Below, in pieces: positions 42,301 to 49,007 of a DNA stretch of 64,000 nucleotides. Under the pieces are notes generated by a model, which was given only the letters and a program-made list of their open reading frames with translations, was not told the origin of the DNA and did not search any database. This DNA comes from Streptomyces cinerochromogenes (lineage in GTDB: Bacteria; Actinomycetota; Actinomycetes; Streptomycetales; Streptomycetaceae): NCBI RefSeq assembly GCF_014648635.1, contig NZ_BMRM01000029.1, forward strand, positions 16,404-80,403. The letters run 5' to 3'. Every line of letters begins with the position of its first letter. Position 1 is the stretch's first letter. The translations under genes and the position numbers were made by a program.

Positions 42301-42757
42301 GCGCATCCGCGACGCCCACGCCGACGTCTCCTCACCGGCCGGTGACCATCTGCTCCACGCCGAGCTCGGGTTCATCGCCGAACTCCGCGGCGACGCCGCC
42401 CGGTCCGCCGCCCACCACCTGCGCGGTCTGCGCATCGCCCGCCGGCTGGACGAGCCGCGCGCCCTCGCCCTCTCCCTGGAGGGCCTCGCCGGCACGGCCG
42501 CGCTGTGCGGGCACCGCTCCGGCGCCACCTGCGCGGCCCTGCTCCTCGGCGCCGCCCACGCCGCGCGCCGCAGCGTGGGCGCACCCCTGCCCCCCGCGGA
42601 ACGCGGTGACGCCGACCGGATCACCGCGGCGGCCCAGGGCGTCCTGGGCGGGCGGGCCTTCACCGAGGCGTTCGAGCGCGGTGCGTGGCTGGGCCCCGCC
42701 GAGGCGGAGCACCACGCCCGCACCGCCCTGGCCGCACTGGCGGACAAGGCGGCCTGA
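39320..42757 (+). CDS. AfsR/SARP-type regulator (BTAD, NB-ARC, TPR) with TTA codon 3
   Basis: A 1145-residue large SARP. Residues 1-250 are the OmpR-like winged helix plus bacterial transcriptional activation domain (VRALLADLLAHDGGPVSADR, LWGDRLPGNPAGALQAKVSQ, AALYRAG-type TPRs). A Pro/Thr-rich linker follows, then an NB-ARC ATPase (Walker A TGPGGVGKTRL, about residue 366; Walker B TLLVLDNCEHV) and C-terminal TPRs (about 800-1050). Codon 3 is TTA (39326-39328), so translation needs bldA. A -10-like TACGGT lies 8 bp before the ATG. It is the strongest candidate for cluster activator. Confidence 0.88.
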   Translation: MRLGVLGPLAVWDDDGEQLQVPETKVRALLADLLAHDGGPVSADRLIDDLWGDRLPGNPAGALQAKVSQLRRVLGRERLLRQPPGYGLRLGPADDVDADRFGRLVAEARSVADPRRRAGLLTEALGLWRGPAYADFADEGFVRAARECLAEQRLAVLEERAEARLAAGDHLLLAGELAALVTEHPLRERLRAVQMRALYRAGHQGEALASYEDLRTRLATELGACPAPALSALHQAMLRQDPDLDATLPSTAPPHPGSSYAAVAPTASPSARPAPPTPTALTTPAALTTPTTPTIPTTPTPPTTRTTPTAPTTPASAHPGAHPDVPRAAAPSATLPVPLTALIGREEALGRISRMLGRQRLVTLTGPGGVGKTRLAVAAAHDAVTGGGELPDGAWFVEFAGVRSAGPDDLAGLVAATLGIRDDAPSAPPATGTGAASPVHRLTAALRDRRTLLVLDNCEHVVAATAELVALLLRSAPQLRILTTSQEPLALAGEAVFLVEPLPTPDAVRLFTERAAACAPGFRLGAGEGPEHAAVAEICRRLDGIPLALELAATRVRALGVRELAARLGDRFRVLTSGQRGAPARQQTLRAMIDWSWELLSPPERLVLSRLAVHRDGCGLDAAEAVCAGEGVAGADVLDLVTRLVEKSLVVVTDGPAGPRYRLLESVAAYATERLHETADEAAARERHLHHYLALAERAEHRLRGPGQRDWLARLDTEACNLRAALDEAVRRAADGRSEEAVRLATALSWWWLLRGRLTEGRRALAAVLAATAGHCDPELALLHSGFVLLTGERTVTCCADAVPDPVRRARALWLNAYGRFSVGDLDGSRALNTRALLHFEAADEQWGIAAALGLRAALALVRGDLDGLARDGRRSRALFRELGDRWGELQTVSPLAALAEIKGEYAQAAHRQHEGLQIARELSLEAEVSARLSGLGRLALLAQDFDRARELHEQARRIAVEQGYKYGEIHADMGLALGARRSGDIDAAEAHLLRIRDAHADVSSPAGDHLLHAELGFIAELRGDAARSAAHHLRGLRIARRLDEPRALALSLEGLAGTAALCGHRSGATCAALLLGAAHAARRSVGAPLPPAERGDADRITAAAQGVLGGRAFTEAFERGAWLGPAEAEHHARTALAALADKAA

Positions 42758-42771
42758 ACCGCCCCGGGAGG

Positions 42772-43167
42772 TCAGCCGCCGCCTGTGCCGGACAGCGCGG
42801 CGGCGCCCAGGCCTTCCGAGGCGGTGCTGATGATGCCGTCCAGGACGTCGCGGGAGCGGACCAGGTCGGCGATCATCCGGTCGAGCCGGTCGCGTTCCGC
42901 GGTCAGCTCGTCCACGAGCCGGGGGGTCGCGCTCGCGCTCGGTGTGCCGTCGCCGTCGCGCATGCACGGCAGCAGCTGGGCGATCTTCTTGCTGTTCAGT
43001 CCGGCGGCGTAGAGCGCCTGGATGCGGACGACCCGGTCGACGGCCCACTCGCCGTAGTCGCGGTGGCCGCCGGGGGTCCGTTCGGCGGTGAGCAGCCCCT
43101 GGGCCTCGTAGTAGCGCAGCGACCGCTCGCTCACCCCGCTGCGCCTGGCCAGTTCACCGATCCGCAT
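42772..43167 (-). CDS. MerR-family regulator
   Basis: A 131-residue MerR-family regulator: N-terminal winged helix MRIGELARRSGVSERSLRYY, then EAQGLLTAERTPGGHRDY and a dimerisation helix (LVDELTAERDRLDRMIADLV). A single Cys lies in LLPCMRDGDG, so a metal- or thiol-sensing pair is not evident. It is divergent from the SDR gene, whose promoter has the long spacer typical of MerR control. It ends 15 bp past the convergent SARP stop. Confidence 0.85.
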   Translation of the reverse strand: MRIGELARRSGVSERSLRYYEAQGLLTAERTPGGHRDYGEWAVDRVVRIQALYAAGLNSKKIAQLLPCMRDGDGTPSASATPRLVDELTAERDRLDRMIADLVRSRDVLDGIISTASEGLGAAALSGTGGG

Positions 43168-43195
43168 CTTCCGGCCCCTTGCCGTCGTGGAGGAC

Positions 43196-43227
43196 TTGAA
43201 TCTCACACCGGTGTCAACTTCTAGCGT
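43196..43227 (+). promoter_or_regulatory. MerR-type promoter of the SDR gene
   Basis: TTGAAT (43196-43201) and TAGCGT (43222-43227) are separated by 20 bp, longer than the normal 17, with the palindrome ACACCGGTGT in the spacer. This is the geometry of MerR-activated promoters. Confidence 0.5.
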
Positions 43228-43268
43228 AGCGGTGCGACGAACATCGAGCCGTCTACGGAGGAAGTCCC

Positions 43269-44009
43269 ATGAGTGACCTGACCGGCAAAGTGGCGTTGGT
43301 GACCGGCGGCAGCCGCGGTATCGGCGCGGCGGTGGCGAAGCGGCTGGCCGACGCGGGTGCCGCGGTCGCGCTGACCTACGTGCAGGCGGAGGACCAGGCC
43401 CGCGGGGTCGCCAAGAGCATCGAGGAGAACGGCGGCAGGGCCGCGGTCGTCCGGGCCGACCTGACCCGGCCGAACGACGCGGCCGAGGCCGTGGAGCAGA
43501 CGGTGCGCGAGCTGGGCGGCATCGACATCCTGGTGAACAACGCGGGCTTCCTCGCCTACGGCCCGCTGGACGAGGTGACCACCGAGTACCTCGACAAGGT
43601 GCTCGCCGCCGACGTCCGGTCGGTGTTCCTGGCCTCCCAGGCCGCCGCCCGGCACATGGGCGACGGCGGCCGGATCATCAGCATCGGCTCCTGCTTCAAC
43701 GGCAGGGTCCCCGCCGGGAACTTCGTCCTCCAGGCGATGGCCAAGACCGCGCTCGTCGGCCTGACCAAGGGCCTCGCCCGGGAGCTGGGGCCGCGCGGGA
43801 TCACCGCCACCGTCGTGGACCCGGGCCCGATCGACACCGACATGAACCCGGCCGACGGTGACTCCGCCGAGTGGCAGGCCTCCCTCACCGCCCTGGGCCG
43901 CTACGGCGAGGCCGAGGACATCGCCGCCGCGGTGGCCTACCTGGCGGGCCCGGCCGGCCGCTACATCACCGGTACCGCCCTCGCCGTGGACGGCGGATAC
44001 ACCGCCTGA
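43269..44009 (+). CDS. Short-chain dehydrogenase-like protein lacking the catalytic Tyr
   Basis: A 246-residue SDR-fold protein. The cofactor motif TGGSRGIG and NNAG are intact, and Ser141 (SIGS) and Lys159 are in place. However, the YxxxK tyrosine is replaced: the segment reads NFVLQAMAKTALVGLTK, with Gln155 at the Tyr position. It may therefore have lost ordinary ketoreductase activity, or use another residue. It is preceded by GGAGGAAG and driven by a MerR-type promoter. A strong terminator follows, separating it from the carrier-protein operon. Confidence 0.8.
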   Translation: MSDLTGKVALVTGGSRGIGAAVAKRLADAGAAVALTYVQAEDQARGVAKSIEENGGRAAVVRADLTRPNDAAEAVEQTVRELGGIDILVNNAGFLAYGPLDEVTTEYLDKVLAADVRSVFLASQAAARHMGDGGRIISIGSCFNGRVPAGNFVLQAMAKTALVGLTKGLARELGPRGITATVVDPGPIDTDMNPADGDSAEWQASLTALGRYGEAEDIAAAVAYLAGPAGRYITGTALAVDGGYTA

Positions 44010-44037
44010 CGGACCCCGTCCCCGTACGACGGCCCCG

Positions 44038-44075
44038 AAACCGCTCCCGCCGGCCCAGCCGGCGGGAGCGGTTTT
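44038..44075 (+). terminator. Strong intrinsic terminator
   Basis: Perfect 17-bp arms (44038-44054 and 44058-44074) with a CCA loop and a TTTT tract end the SDR transcript just upstream of the carrier-protein operon. Confidence 0.85.
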
Positions 44076-44148
44076 CATTCAAAGGAAAACAACAAGCGGT
44101 TCCCGGAATGGTCCGTTTCCGAGAATCATTCGCACTTCTTGGCGGGCC

Positions 44149-44184
44149 TGACATTCCCTGACAGCCCTTGACACAGCTCTGACA
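44149..44184 (+). promoter_or_regulatory. Four TGACA direct repeats before the carrier-protein operon
   Basis: TGACA starts at 44149, 44159, 44169 and 44180 (spacings 10, 10, 11 bp), about 85-120 bp before the first gene. The pattern resembles SARP half-site arrays and matches repeats upstream of the second LysW operon. Confidence 0.55.
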
Positions 44185-44268
44185 GAGCGGCCACCGCTTC
44201 TTTGCACGGGGGCGCGCAGCATGTTCCGTGTCGAAAAGGAAGCAGGCTCTGGAAAAGGAGGGAACGCA

Positions 44269-45420
44269 ATGGCTGAATCAGAGAACGAGGACAGCCTTCC
44301 GCAGCCGCCCCGTCTGTCCGACGCGACCCTGCGCGACTCCGCCCACATGGGAGGCGTCGAATTCGGTCCGAAGGACGCCACGGTCATCTCCGAGCTGTTG
44401 GTGAGGACCGGTGTCGACCTGGTCGAGGTCGGCATGGTCTCCGGCCCGAACTCCAAGGACGCCGACCTGGTCCTCGCCACGCACGAGACGATCGGCCCCG
44501 AGCGCAGCATGACCCTCGTGGTGGTGCGCGACCGCGAGCAGGTCAAGAAGGCCCTGGACGAGGCCGAGCGCCTGGGCGTGCGGCACATCATGTACTCCAT
44601 CCCCACCTCCGAGCAGCACGCCAAGCTGAAACTCGGCTCGCCCAGCGCCAAGTTCCTCCACGTGCTGGCGCGTTCGGCGATCGAGCAGGCCAAGGAGCGC
44701 GGCTTCCACGTCACGTTCAGCGGTGAGGACGGCGCCCGCACCCCCAAGGGCCGGCTCGTGCCCTACGTCACCGCGGGCTTCGAGGCCGGAGCCGACCGGT
44801 TCCGGCTCGCCGAGACCGTCGCCTACCTCTCGCCCTGGCAGATGGAGGAGGTGATCTCCGACCTCACCGCCATCGACGGCTCCGAGATCGAGATCCACTC
44901 CCACAACATGCTCGGCATGGCCGTCGCCAACTCCCTCGCCGCCGTCCGCGCGGGAGCCCAGTGGATCTCGGCCACCGTCGGCGGCATCGGCGAGCGCGGC
45001 GGCAACGCCCCCCTGGCCGAGCTGCTCACCTCGCTGCGCGTCGTCCACGGCGACACCCGCTTCGACCTGACCCACCTCACGGAGCTGTCCCGGGCGGCCC
45101 TCAGGGGAGCCGGTCTCGGCAGCGCCTTCCAGTCCGGCCCGACGACGCCGCACGCCTTCGCCTACGAGCTGCCGGGCCAGCTGAGCCACCCGGAGGCGTA
45201 CGAGACGCTGCCGGCCGAACTCGTCGGCAACACCCGGGAGCTGCGGGTCCGCACCCGCCTCACCCCCGCCCTCGTCACGTGGGCACTGGCCGGCTCGGAC
45301 ATCGACGTCGACGCCGAAGCCTTCACCGCCTGGCTCGTCCGGCGGCAGGAGAGCAACGGCGCCCCCGTGCTGGACCAGGAGGCGGTCCGCAAGGCCGCCA
45401 TCGACTTCCAGGCCGCCTGA
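44269..45420 (+). CDS. DRE-TIM metallolyase (HMG-CoA lyase / isopropylmalate synthase superfamily)
   Basis: A 383-residue protein of the DRE-TIM metallolyase superfamily (HMGL-like). The metal/acid motif is SDATLRDSAHMGG near residue 18 (Ser replaces the usual Gly after RD), the HxH metal motif is EIHSHNMLG (about residue 208), and GGIGERGGNAPL follows. These enzymes make or break C-C bonds, for example acetyl-CoA plus a 2-oxo acid, or retro-aldol cleavage. The short length lacks the LeuA-type regulatory domain. ATG 44269 follows AAGGAGGG. It leads the carrier-protein operon and may supply or extend the carrier-bound acid; the reaction is not fixed by sequence. Confidence 0.8.
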   Translation: MAESENEDSLPQPPRLSDATLRDSAHMGGVEFGPKDATVISELLVRTGVDLVEVGMVSGPNSKDADLVLATHETIGPERSMTLVVVRDREQVKKALDEAERLGVRHIMYSIPTSEQHAKLKLGSPSAKFLHVLARSAIEQAKERGFHVTFSGEDGARTPKGRLVPYVTAGFEAGADRFRLAETVAYLSPWQMEEVISDLTAIDGSEIEIHSHNMLGMAVANSLAAVRAGAQWISATVGGIGERGGNAPLAELLTSLRVVHGDTRFDLTHLTELSRAALRGAGLGSAFQSGPTTPHAFAYELPGQLSHPEAYETLPAELVGNTRELRVRTRLTPALVTWALAGSDIDVDAEAFTAWLVRRQESNGAPVLDQEAVRKAAIDFQAA

Positions 45421-45507
45421 GCGCGTCCCGCGCCGCGACCGCACGAACCCTCTCTCCCTTCTCCCGCCCCCTCACCCTTCACCCCTCACCGTGAACGGAG
45501 TTCTGCG

Positions 45508-45693
45508 ATGAGCACCGCTGTTCTCACCGGCTCGTGCCCCGAGTGCGAGACCGACCTGACCGTGCCCGAGATGGTCGAGGGCGAGACGCTGTCCTGCCCC
45601 GAGTGCATGCTGACCCTGCGCATCGAGGGCATCGACGGCGGCCGGCTGACCCTCCAGATGGTCGAGGTCCAGCTCCGCGACTGGGGCCAGTGA
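45508..45693 (+). CDS. LysW-like amino-group carrier protein 1, C-terminal Gln
   Basis: A 61-residue acidic zinc-ribbon protein with Cys pairs CPEC at 10-13 and 30-33, and a LysW-like tail ending VQLRDWGQ. LysW/AmCP proteins bind the substrate's alpha-amino group to the gamma-carboxylate of a C-terminal Glu (typically EDWGE). Here the codon before TGA is CAG, so the terminal residue is Gln. It is followed 1 bp later by the LysX-like ligase gene, as in lysine and AmCP-metabolite operons. The Gln terminus means it either must be deamidated or uses a different chemistry. About 80 percent identical to the second copy. Confidence 0.88.
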   Translation: MSTAVLTGSCPECETDLTVPEMVEGETLSCPECMLTLRIEGIDGGRLTLQMVEVQLRDWGQ

Positions 45694-45694
45694 C

Positions 45695-46543
45695 ATGGCC
45701 AACCGAGTCGCCATCGTCGCGGACCGGGTCGGCTGGGAGGAACGCCGGCTGATCGAGACCGCCCAGGACTTCGGCCTGCGGATCGACTGGGTCAACGACG
45801 AGTCCCTGTGCGCCGGCCACCGCGACGCCCTCTCCGTCAAGGGCTACGACGCGCTCATGGTGCGCAGCCGCAGCTACACCCGGGGCGGCCTGATCGCCAC
45901 CCTCGCCGAGGCCGACGGCTTCCGCGTCCTCAACTCCGCCTCCGCGATCCACTCCTGCGAGAACAAGCTCGTCCTGCGCGCCGTCCTGCGCGAGGCCGGT
46001 GTCCCGGTGCCGGACTTCCGGCTCGCCCTGTCCCGCAAGGACTTCGAGAAGGCACTGGACGAGCTGGGCGTGCCGGTCGTGCTCAAGCCGGTCTACGGCG
46101 GGATGGGCAAGCGGGTGACCCTGGTCCGCGACGCCGACCTGGCGCAGTCCGTCTACGACTACGTCGAGGACCTCGGCCACGCCTTCGAGCAGGCCTGCCT
46201 GGTGGAGCCCTACCTGGGCGGCGGCTCGATCCGCTGCCTGGTCGTCGGCCGGGAGATCGTCGCCGCCGCGGAGTTCGAGAGCGCGGGCGCCGACTGGCGC
46301 AGCAACGCGGCCCTCGGCAACCAGAGCCGGGCCCTCGCCCACGACCCCGACGTGCAGAAGATCGTGGACGGCGTCGTGGACCGGCTCGGCAGCGGCATCT
46401 ACGGGGTCGACCTGTTCAAGACCCCGGCCGGCTATCTCGTCAACGAGGTCAACCACGCCCCCGCCTGGCGGGGAGTGGCCTCCACGACCGGGGTCGACAT
46501 CGCGTCGGTCGTGGTCCGTCACGTCCAGGAGACACTCGAATGA
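45695..46543 (+). CDS. LysX-like carrier-protein ligase (ATP-grasp)
   Basis: A 282-residue ATP-grasp ligase of the RimK/LysX family. It has the ATP-binding VVLKPVYGGMGKRVTLV (about residue 130) and the metal-binding LVNEVNHAPAWRG near residue 250, resembling the NEVNH block of LysX. It should join the alpha-amino group of an amino acid (glutamate or 2-aminoadipate in known systems) to the carrier's C-terminal side-chain carboxylate, forming an isopeptide. Substrate specificity cannot be read reliably. ATG 45695 sits right after the carrier stop, and the gene overlaps the reductase start by ATGA. Confidence 0.85.
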   Translation: MANRVAIVADRVGWEERRLIETAQDFGLRIDWVNDESLCAGHRDALSVKGYDALMVRSRSYTRGGLIATLAEADGFRVLNSASAIHSCENKLVLRAVLREAGVPVPDFRLALSRKDFEKALDELGVPVVLKPVYGGMGKRVTLVRDADLAQSVYDYVEDLGHAFEQACLVEPYLGGGSIRCLVVGREIVAAAEFESAGADWRSNAALGNQSRALAHDPDVQKIVDGVVDRLGSGIYGVDLFKTPAGYLVNEVNHAPAWRGVASTTGVDIASVVVRHVQETLE

Positions 46544-47598
46544 TCCGTGTGGGAATCGTCGGCGCCTCCGGGCTCGCCGGCGGCGAACTCATCAGGCTGG
46601 TCACCCAGCACCCCGAGATGGAACTGACCTTCCTGGGCGGCGACTCCAGCGCGGGCCGGCGGCCGGCCGAGCTGCACCCGGGGCTCCGTCTCGACCTGGG
46701 CCTGACCGTCGAGCCCGTCACGGCCGACCGGGTGGCCGAGCGGTGCGACGTGGTGTTCCTCGCCACGCCCGCCCCGGTCTCCGCCCGGCTCGCCGCGGAA
46801 CTCGCCGACCGCGTCCCCTGCGTGGCCGACCTCAGCGGCGCCTTCCGGATCCGCACCCCGGAGCTGCACGAACGCTGGTACCCGAAGGCCGAGCGGACCA
46901 CCGGGCTGGCCGACCGCTTCGTGTACGGGGTGCCGGAACTGGTCGGCGACCAGCTGGTGGACGCCGCCCTGATCTCGGTGCCCGGCTGCTACGCCACCGC
47001 CATCACCCTGGGACTCGCCCCGCTCACTCTAGGGCTCGGGCTGAACCTGCGGACCGTGGTGATCGACGGCAAGAGCGGTTCCAGCGGCGGCGGTCTGCAG
47101 ATGCGCGTCCCGGACCTGCACCCGCTGCGCAACGGCGCCATCGCACCGTACGCCCCCACCGGCCACCGGCACGCCGCCGAGGTCAGCGACTTCCTGCAGC
47201 GCAGCAAGCCCGGCAGCGTCGGCTCCCTGGCCATGTCGGCGTACGGGGTGTCGCATGTGCGCGGACTGCTGGCCAGCTGCTACGTGTACCCCGACGAGCG
47301 GGTGGACCAGCGGGAACTCCAGCGCGCCTACCTCAGGTTCTACAAGGAGCACCGGTTCGTCCGGGTCCGCCGGCACAACGAGACGCTGATCCCGGTGCCC
47401 GACCCGCAGGCCGTGCTCGGCTCCAACTACTGCGACGTCACCGCCCTGCACGACCCGGACGGCGGCCGGATCGTCGTCCTCGCCGCCCTCGACAACCTGG
47501 TCAAGGGCGCCGCCGGCCAGGCCGTCCAGGCAGTGAACAAGCGCTTCCGCCTGCCCGAGGACACGGGCCTGACCATGCAGCCGGTGATGCCCGCATGA
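46540..47598 (+). CDS. LysY-like carrier-bound acyl-phosphate reductase (ArgC family)
   Basis: A 352-residue NADP-dependent semialdehyde dehydrogenase of the ArgC/LysY family. The Rossmann motif VGIVGASGLAGGE starts it, the nucleophile is Cys150 in SVPGCYATA, and the catalytic His lies in TGHRHAAEV (about residue 209-211). It should reduce the carrier-bound acyl phosphate to an aldehyde. GSSGGGLQMRVPDLHPLR resembles ArgC's KSGxSGAGR loop with changes. ATG 46540 overlaps LysX and the stop overlaps LysZ (ATGA), so the four genes are tightly coupled. Confidence 0.87.
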   Translation: MIRVGIVGASGLAGGELIRLVTQHPEMELTFLGGDSSAGRRPAELHPGLRLDLGLTVEPVTADRVAERCDVVFLATPAPVSARLAAELADRVPCVADLSGAFRIRTPELHERWYPKAERTTGLADRFVYGVPELVGDQLVDAALISVPGCYATAITLGLAPLTLGLGLNLRTVVIDGKSGSSGGGLQMRVPDLHPLRNGAIAPYAPTGHRHAAEVSDFLQRSKPGSVGSLAMSAYGVSHVRGLLASCYVYPDERVDQRELQRAYLRFYKEHRFVRVRRHNETLIPVPDPQAVLGSNYCDVTALHDPDGGRIVVLAALDNLVKGAAGQAVQAVNKRFRLPEDTGLTMQPVMPA

Positions 47599-48398
47599 AC
47601 GCGACACCGGCACAGCACCCCCCGACCGTGGTCAAGCTCGGCGGCAGCTGCCTGGCCGACCTCGACGGCGGCTGGTGGGACGACCTCGCGGGGCACGGAC
47701 AGGAGCGGCCGCTGGTCCTCGTGCACGGCTGGTCCAAGCCGCTGAAGCAGCTCAGCCCCCGCTACAGCGAGCCCTCCGCGGTCCTGCGCGACCGCTACGG
47801 CAACCAGAGCCGCTGGACCACCCCCGAGGTCATCGAGGACATCAGGACCGTCAGCGCCGAGCTGGGCCGGGAGGTGCTGAAGCGGCTCGAACAGCGCGGC
47901 ATCACCGCCCGGCGGCTGCTCGGCAGCGACGGCCTGGTCCGGGCCGGCGCCGGCGAGCGCTGGTGGTGGAAGGACAAGCAGCTGGTCGAGCTGGAGAACC
48001 TGGTCGGCCCGATCACCGGCGTCGACCCGGCGCCGCTGACCGGGCTGCGGCCCGGAGACGCCTGCCTGGTCACGCCGCTGGCCCGGAACGAGGCGGGCCA
48101 GGAGGTGAACACCGACGCCGACCGGGCCGCGGCCGCCATCGCCGGGGCCACCGGTGCCACCGACCTGATCCTCGTCACCGACGTCGCCCACCTGCTGATC
48201 GACGGCGAGCCGGTGTCCGAGATCACCGCCGAGGCGGCGGCCGCGTTCCGCGACAAGGGGGCCACCGGAGGCATGCGCAAGAAGCTGCGGGCCGCGGGCG
48301 AGGCCCTGGACCGGGGCGTGGAACGGGTCGTCATCGGCAGCGCACCGGTCACGGACCTGCTCGCCGCCCGCACCGGCACCGTCATCACCCGAACCTGA
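47595..48398 (+). CDS. LysZ-like carrier-bound amino-acid kinase (ArgB family)
   Basis: A 267-residue amino-acid kinase of the ArgB/LysZ type. Motifs are VVKLGGSCL at the phosphate-binding N-terminus, NTDADRAAAAIAGATGAT and LVTDVAHLLIDG of the nucleotide site, and GGMRKKLRAA. It should phosphorylate the side-chain carboxylate of the carrier-linked amino acid, feeding the LysY-like reductase. Start overlaps the LysY-like stop. Together LysX/Z/Y activate a dicarboxylic amino acid, giving a carrier-bound semialdehyde. Confidence 0.87.
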   Translation: MNATPAQHPPTVVKLGGSCLADLDGGWWDDLAGHGQERPLVLVHGWSKPLKQLSPRYSEPSAVLRDRYGNQSRWTTPEVIEDIRTVSAELGREVLKRLEQRGITARRLLGSDGLVRAGAGERWWWKDKQLVELENLVGPITGVDPAPLTGLRPGDACLVTPLARNEAGQEVNTDADRAAAAIAGATGATDLILVTDVAHLLIDGEPVSEITAEAAAAFRDKGATGGMRKKLRAAGEALDRGVERVVIGSAPVTDLLAARTGTVITRT

Positions 48399-48409
48399 GG
48401 AGCACCACC

Positions 48410-48973
48410 GTGGCGAAAACCCGTGTGCTGGTCGTCAACAACCGCACCCTGTCCCTGAAACAGCTCCGCGGCCGCTTCGAAGCGCTGGGCTCGGACACCG
48501 ACACCGTCGACGCGGCCTCCGTGCCCGCCCGGCTCGACGGCCGCTACCAGGCGATCGTCCTGAGCGGCACCAAGGTACGGGCCTACGACCAGGAGTACTA
48601 CAAGCCGCTCGTGGACCTCGTCATGAACGCCGACGTCCCCGTGTTCGGGATCTGCGGCGGCATGCAGATCCTCGCGGTCGCGAACGGCGGACAGCTGGCC
48701 GAGGGCCCCCAGCGGGTCGGCGGCTACGAGGTCCAGGTCGACAAGGAAGAACCCCTCTTCAGCCATGTGAAGCCCACGGTGACGGTCTTCCACCGGCACA
48801 CCCTCTACCTGGAGCAGGCCCCGGAGGGCTTCCGCTCCATCGGCCGCTCCGAGCACGCGCCCGTGGAGTTCCTGCGCTCCGACGACGGCCGGATCTACGG
48901 CTCCCAGGCGCACCTTGAGTTCCGCAGCGACGGCCTGGAGATCCTGCGGGGCTTCGCACAGCTCTACCAGTGA
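48410..48973 (+). CDS. Class I glutamine amidotransferase-like protein
   Basis: A 187-residue stand-alone class I GATase-like protein. The triad is present: Cys82 in FGICGGMQ, His168 and Glu170 in GSQAHLEF, with GTKV at the oxyanion side. The family includes glutaminase subunits and gamma-glutamyl hydrolases. No partner synthetase is fused or obvious. Since LysW chemistry relies on a gamma-glutamyl amide, two roles are attractive: hydrolysing the carrier isopeptide to release product (no LysK-like peptidase is present) or deamidating the carrier's C-terminal Gln. Ammonia supply is a third option. GTG 48410 follows GAGGAG. Confidence 0.8.
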   Translation: MAKTRVLVVNNRTLSLKQLRGRFEALGSDTDTVDAASVPARLDGRYQAIVLSGTKVRAYDQEYYKPLVDLVMNADVPVFGICGGMQILAVANGGQLAEGPQRVGGYEVQVDKEEPLFSHVKPTVTVFHRHTLYLEQAPEGFRSIGRSEHAPVEFLRSDDGRIYGSQAHLEFRSDGLEILRGFAQLYQ

Positions 48974-49007
48974 ACGCACCTCACGAACCGATGGGAGTAC
49001 TCGGCAC

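Noticed and set aside
45808..46539. Upstream extension of the LysY-like frame over the LysX-like gene
   Set aside because: The ATG at 46540 matches the ArgC/LysY N-terminus and overlaps the LysX-like stop as expected for coupled genes.
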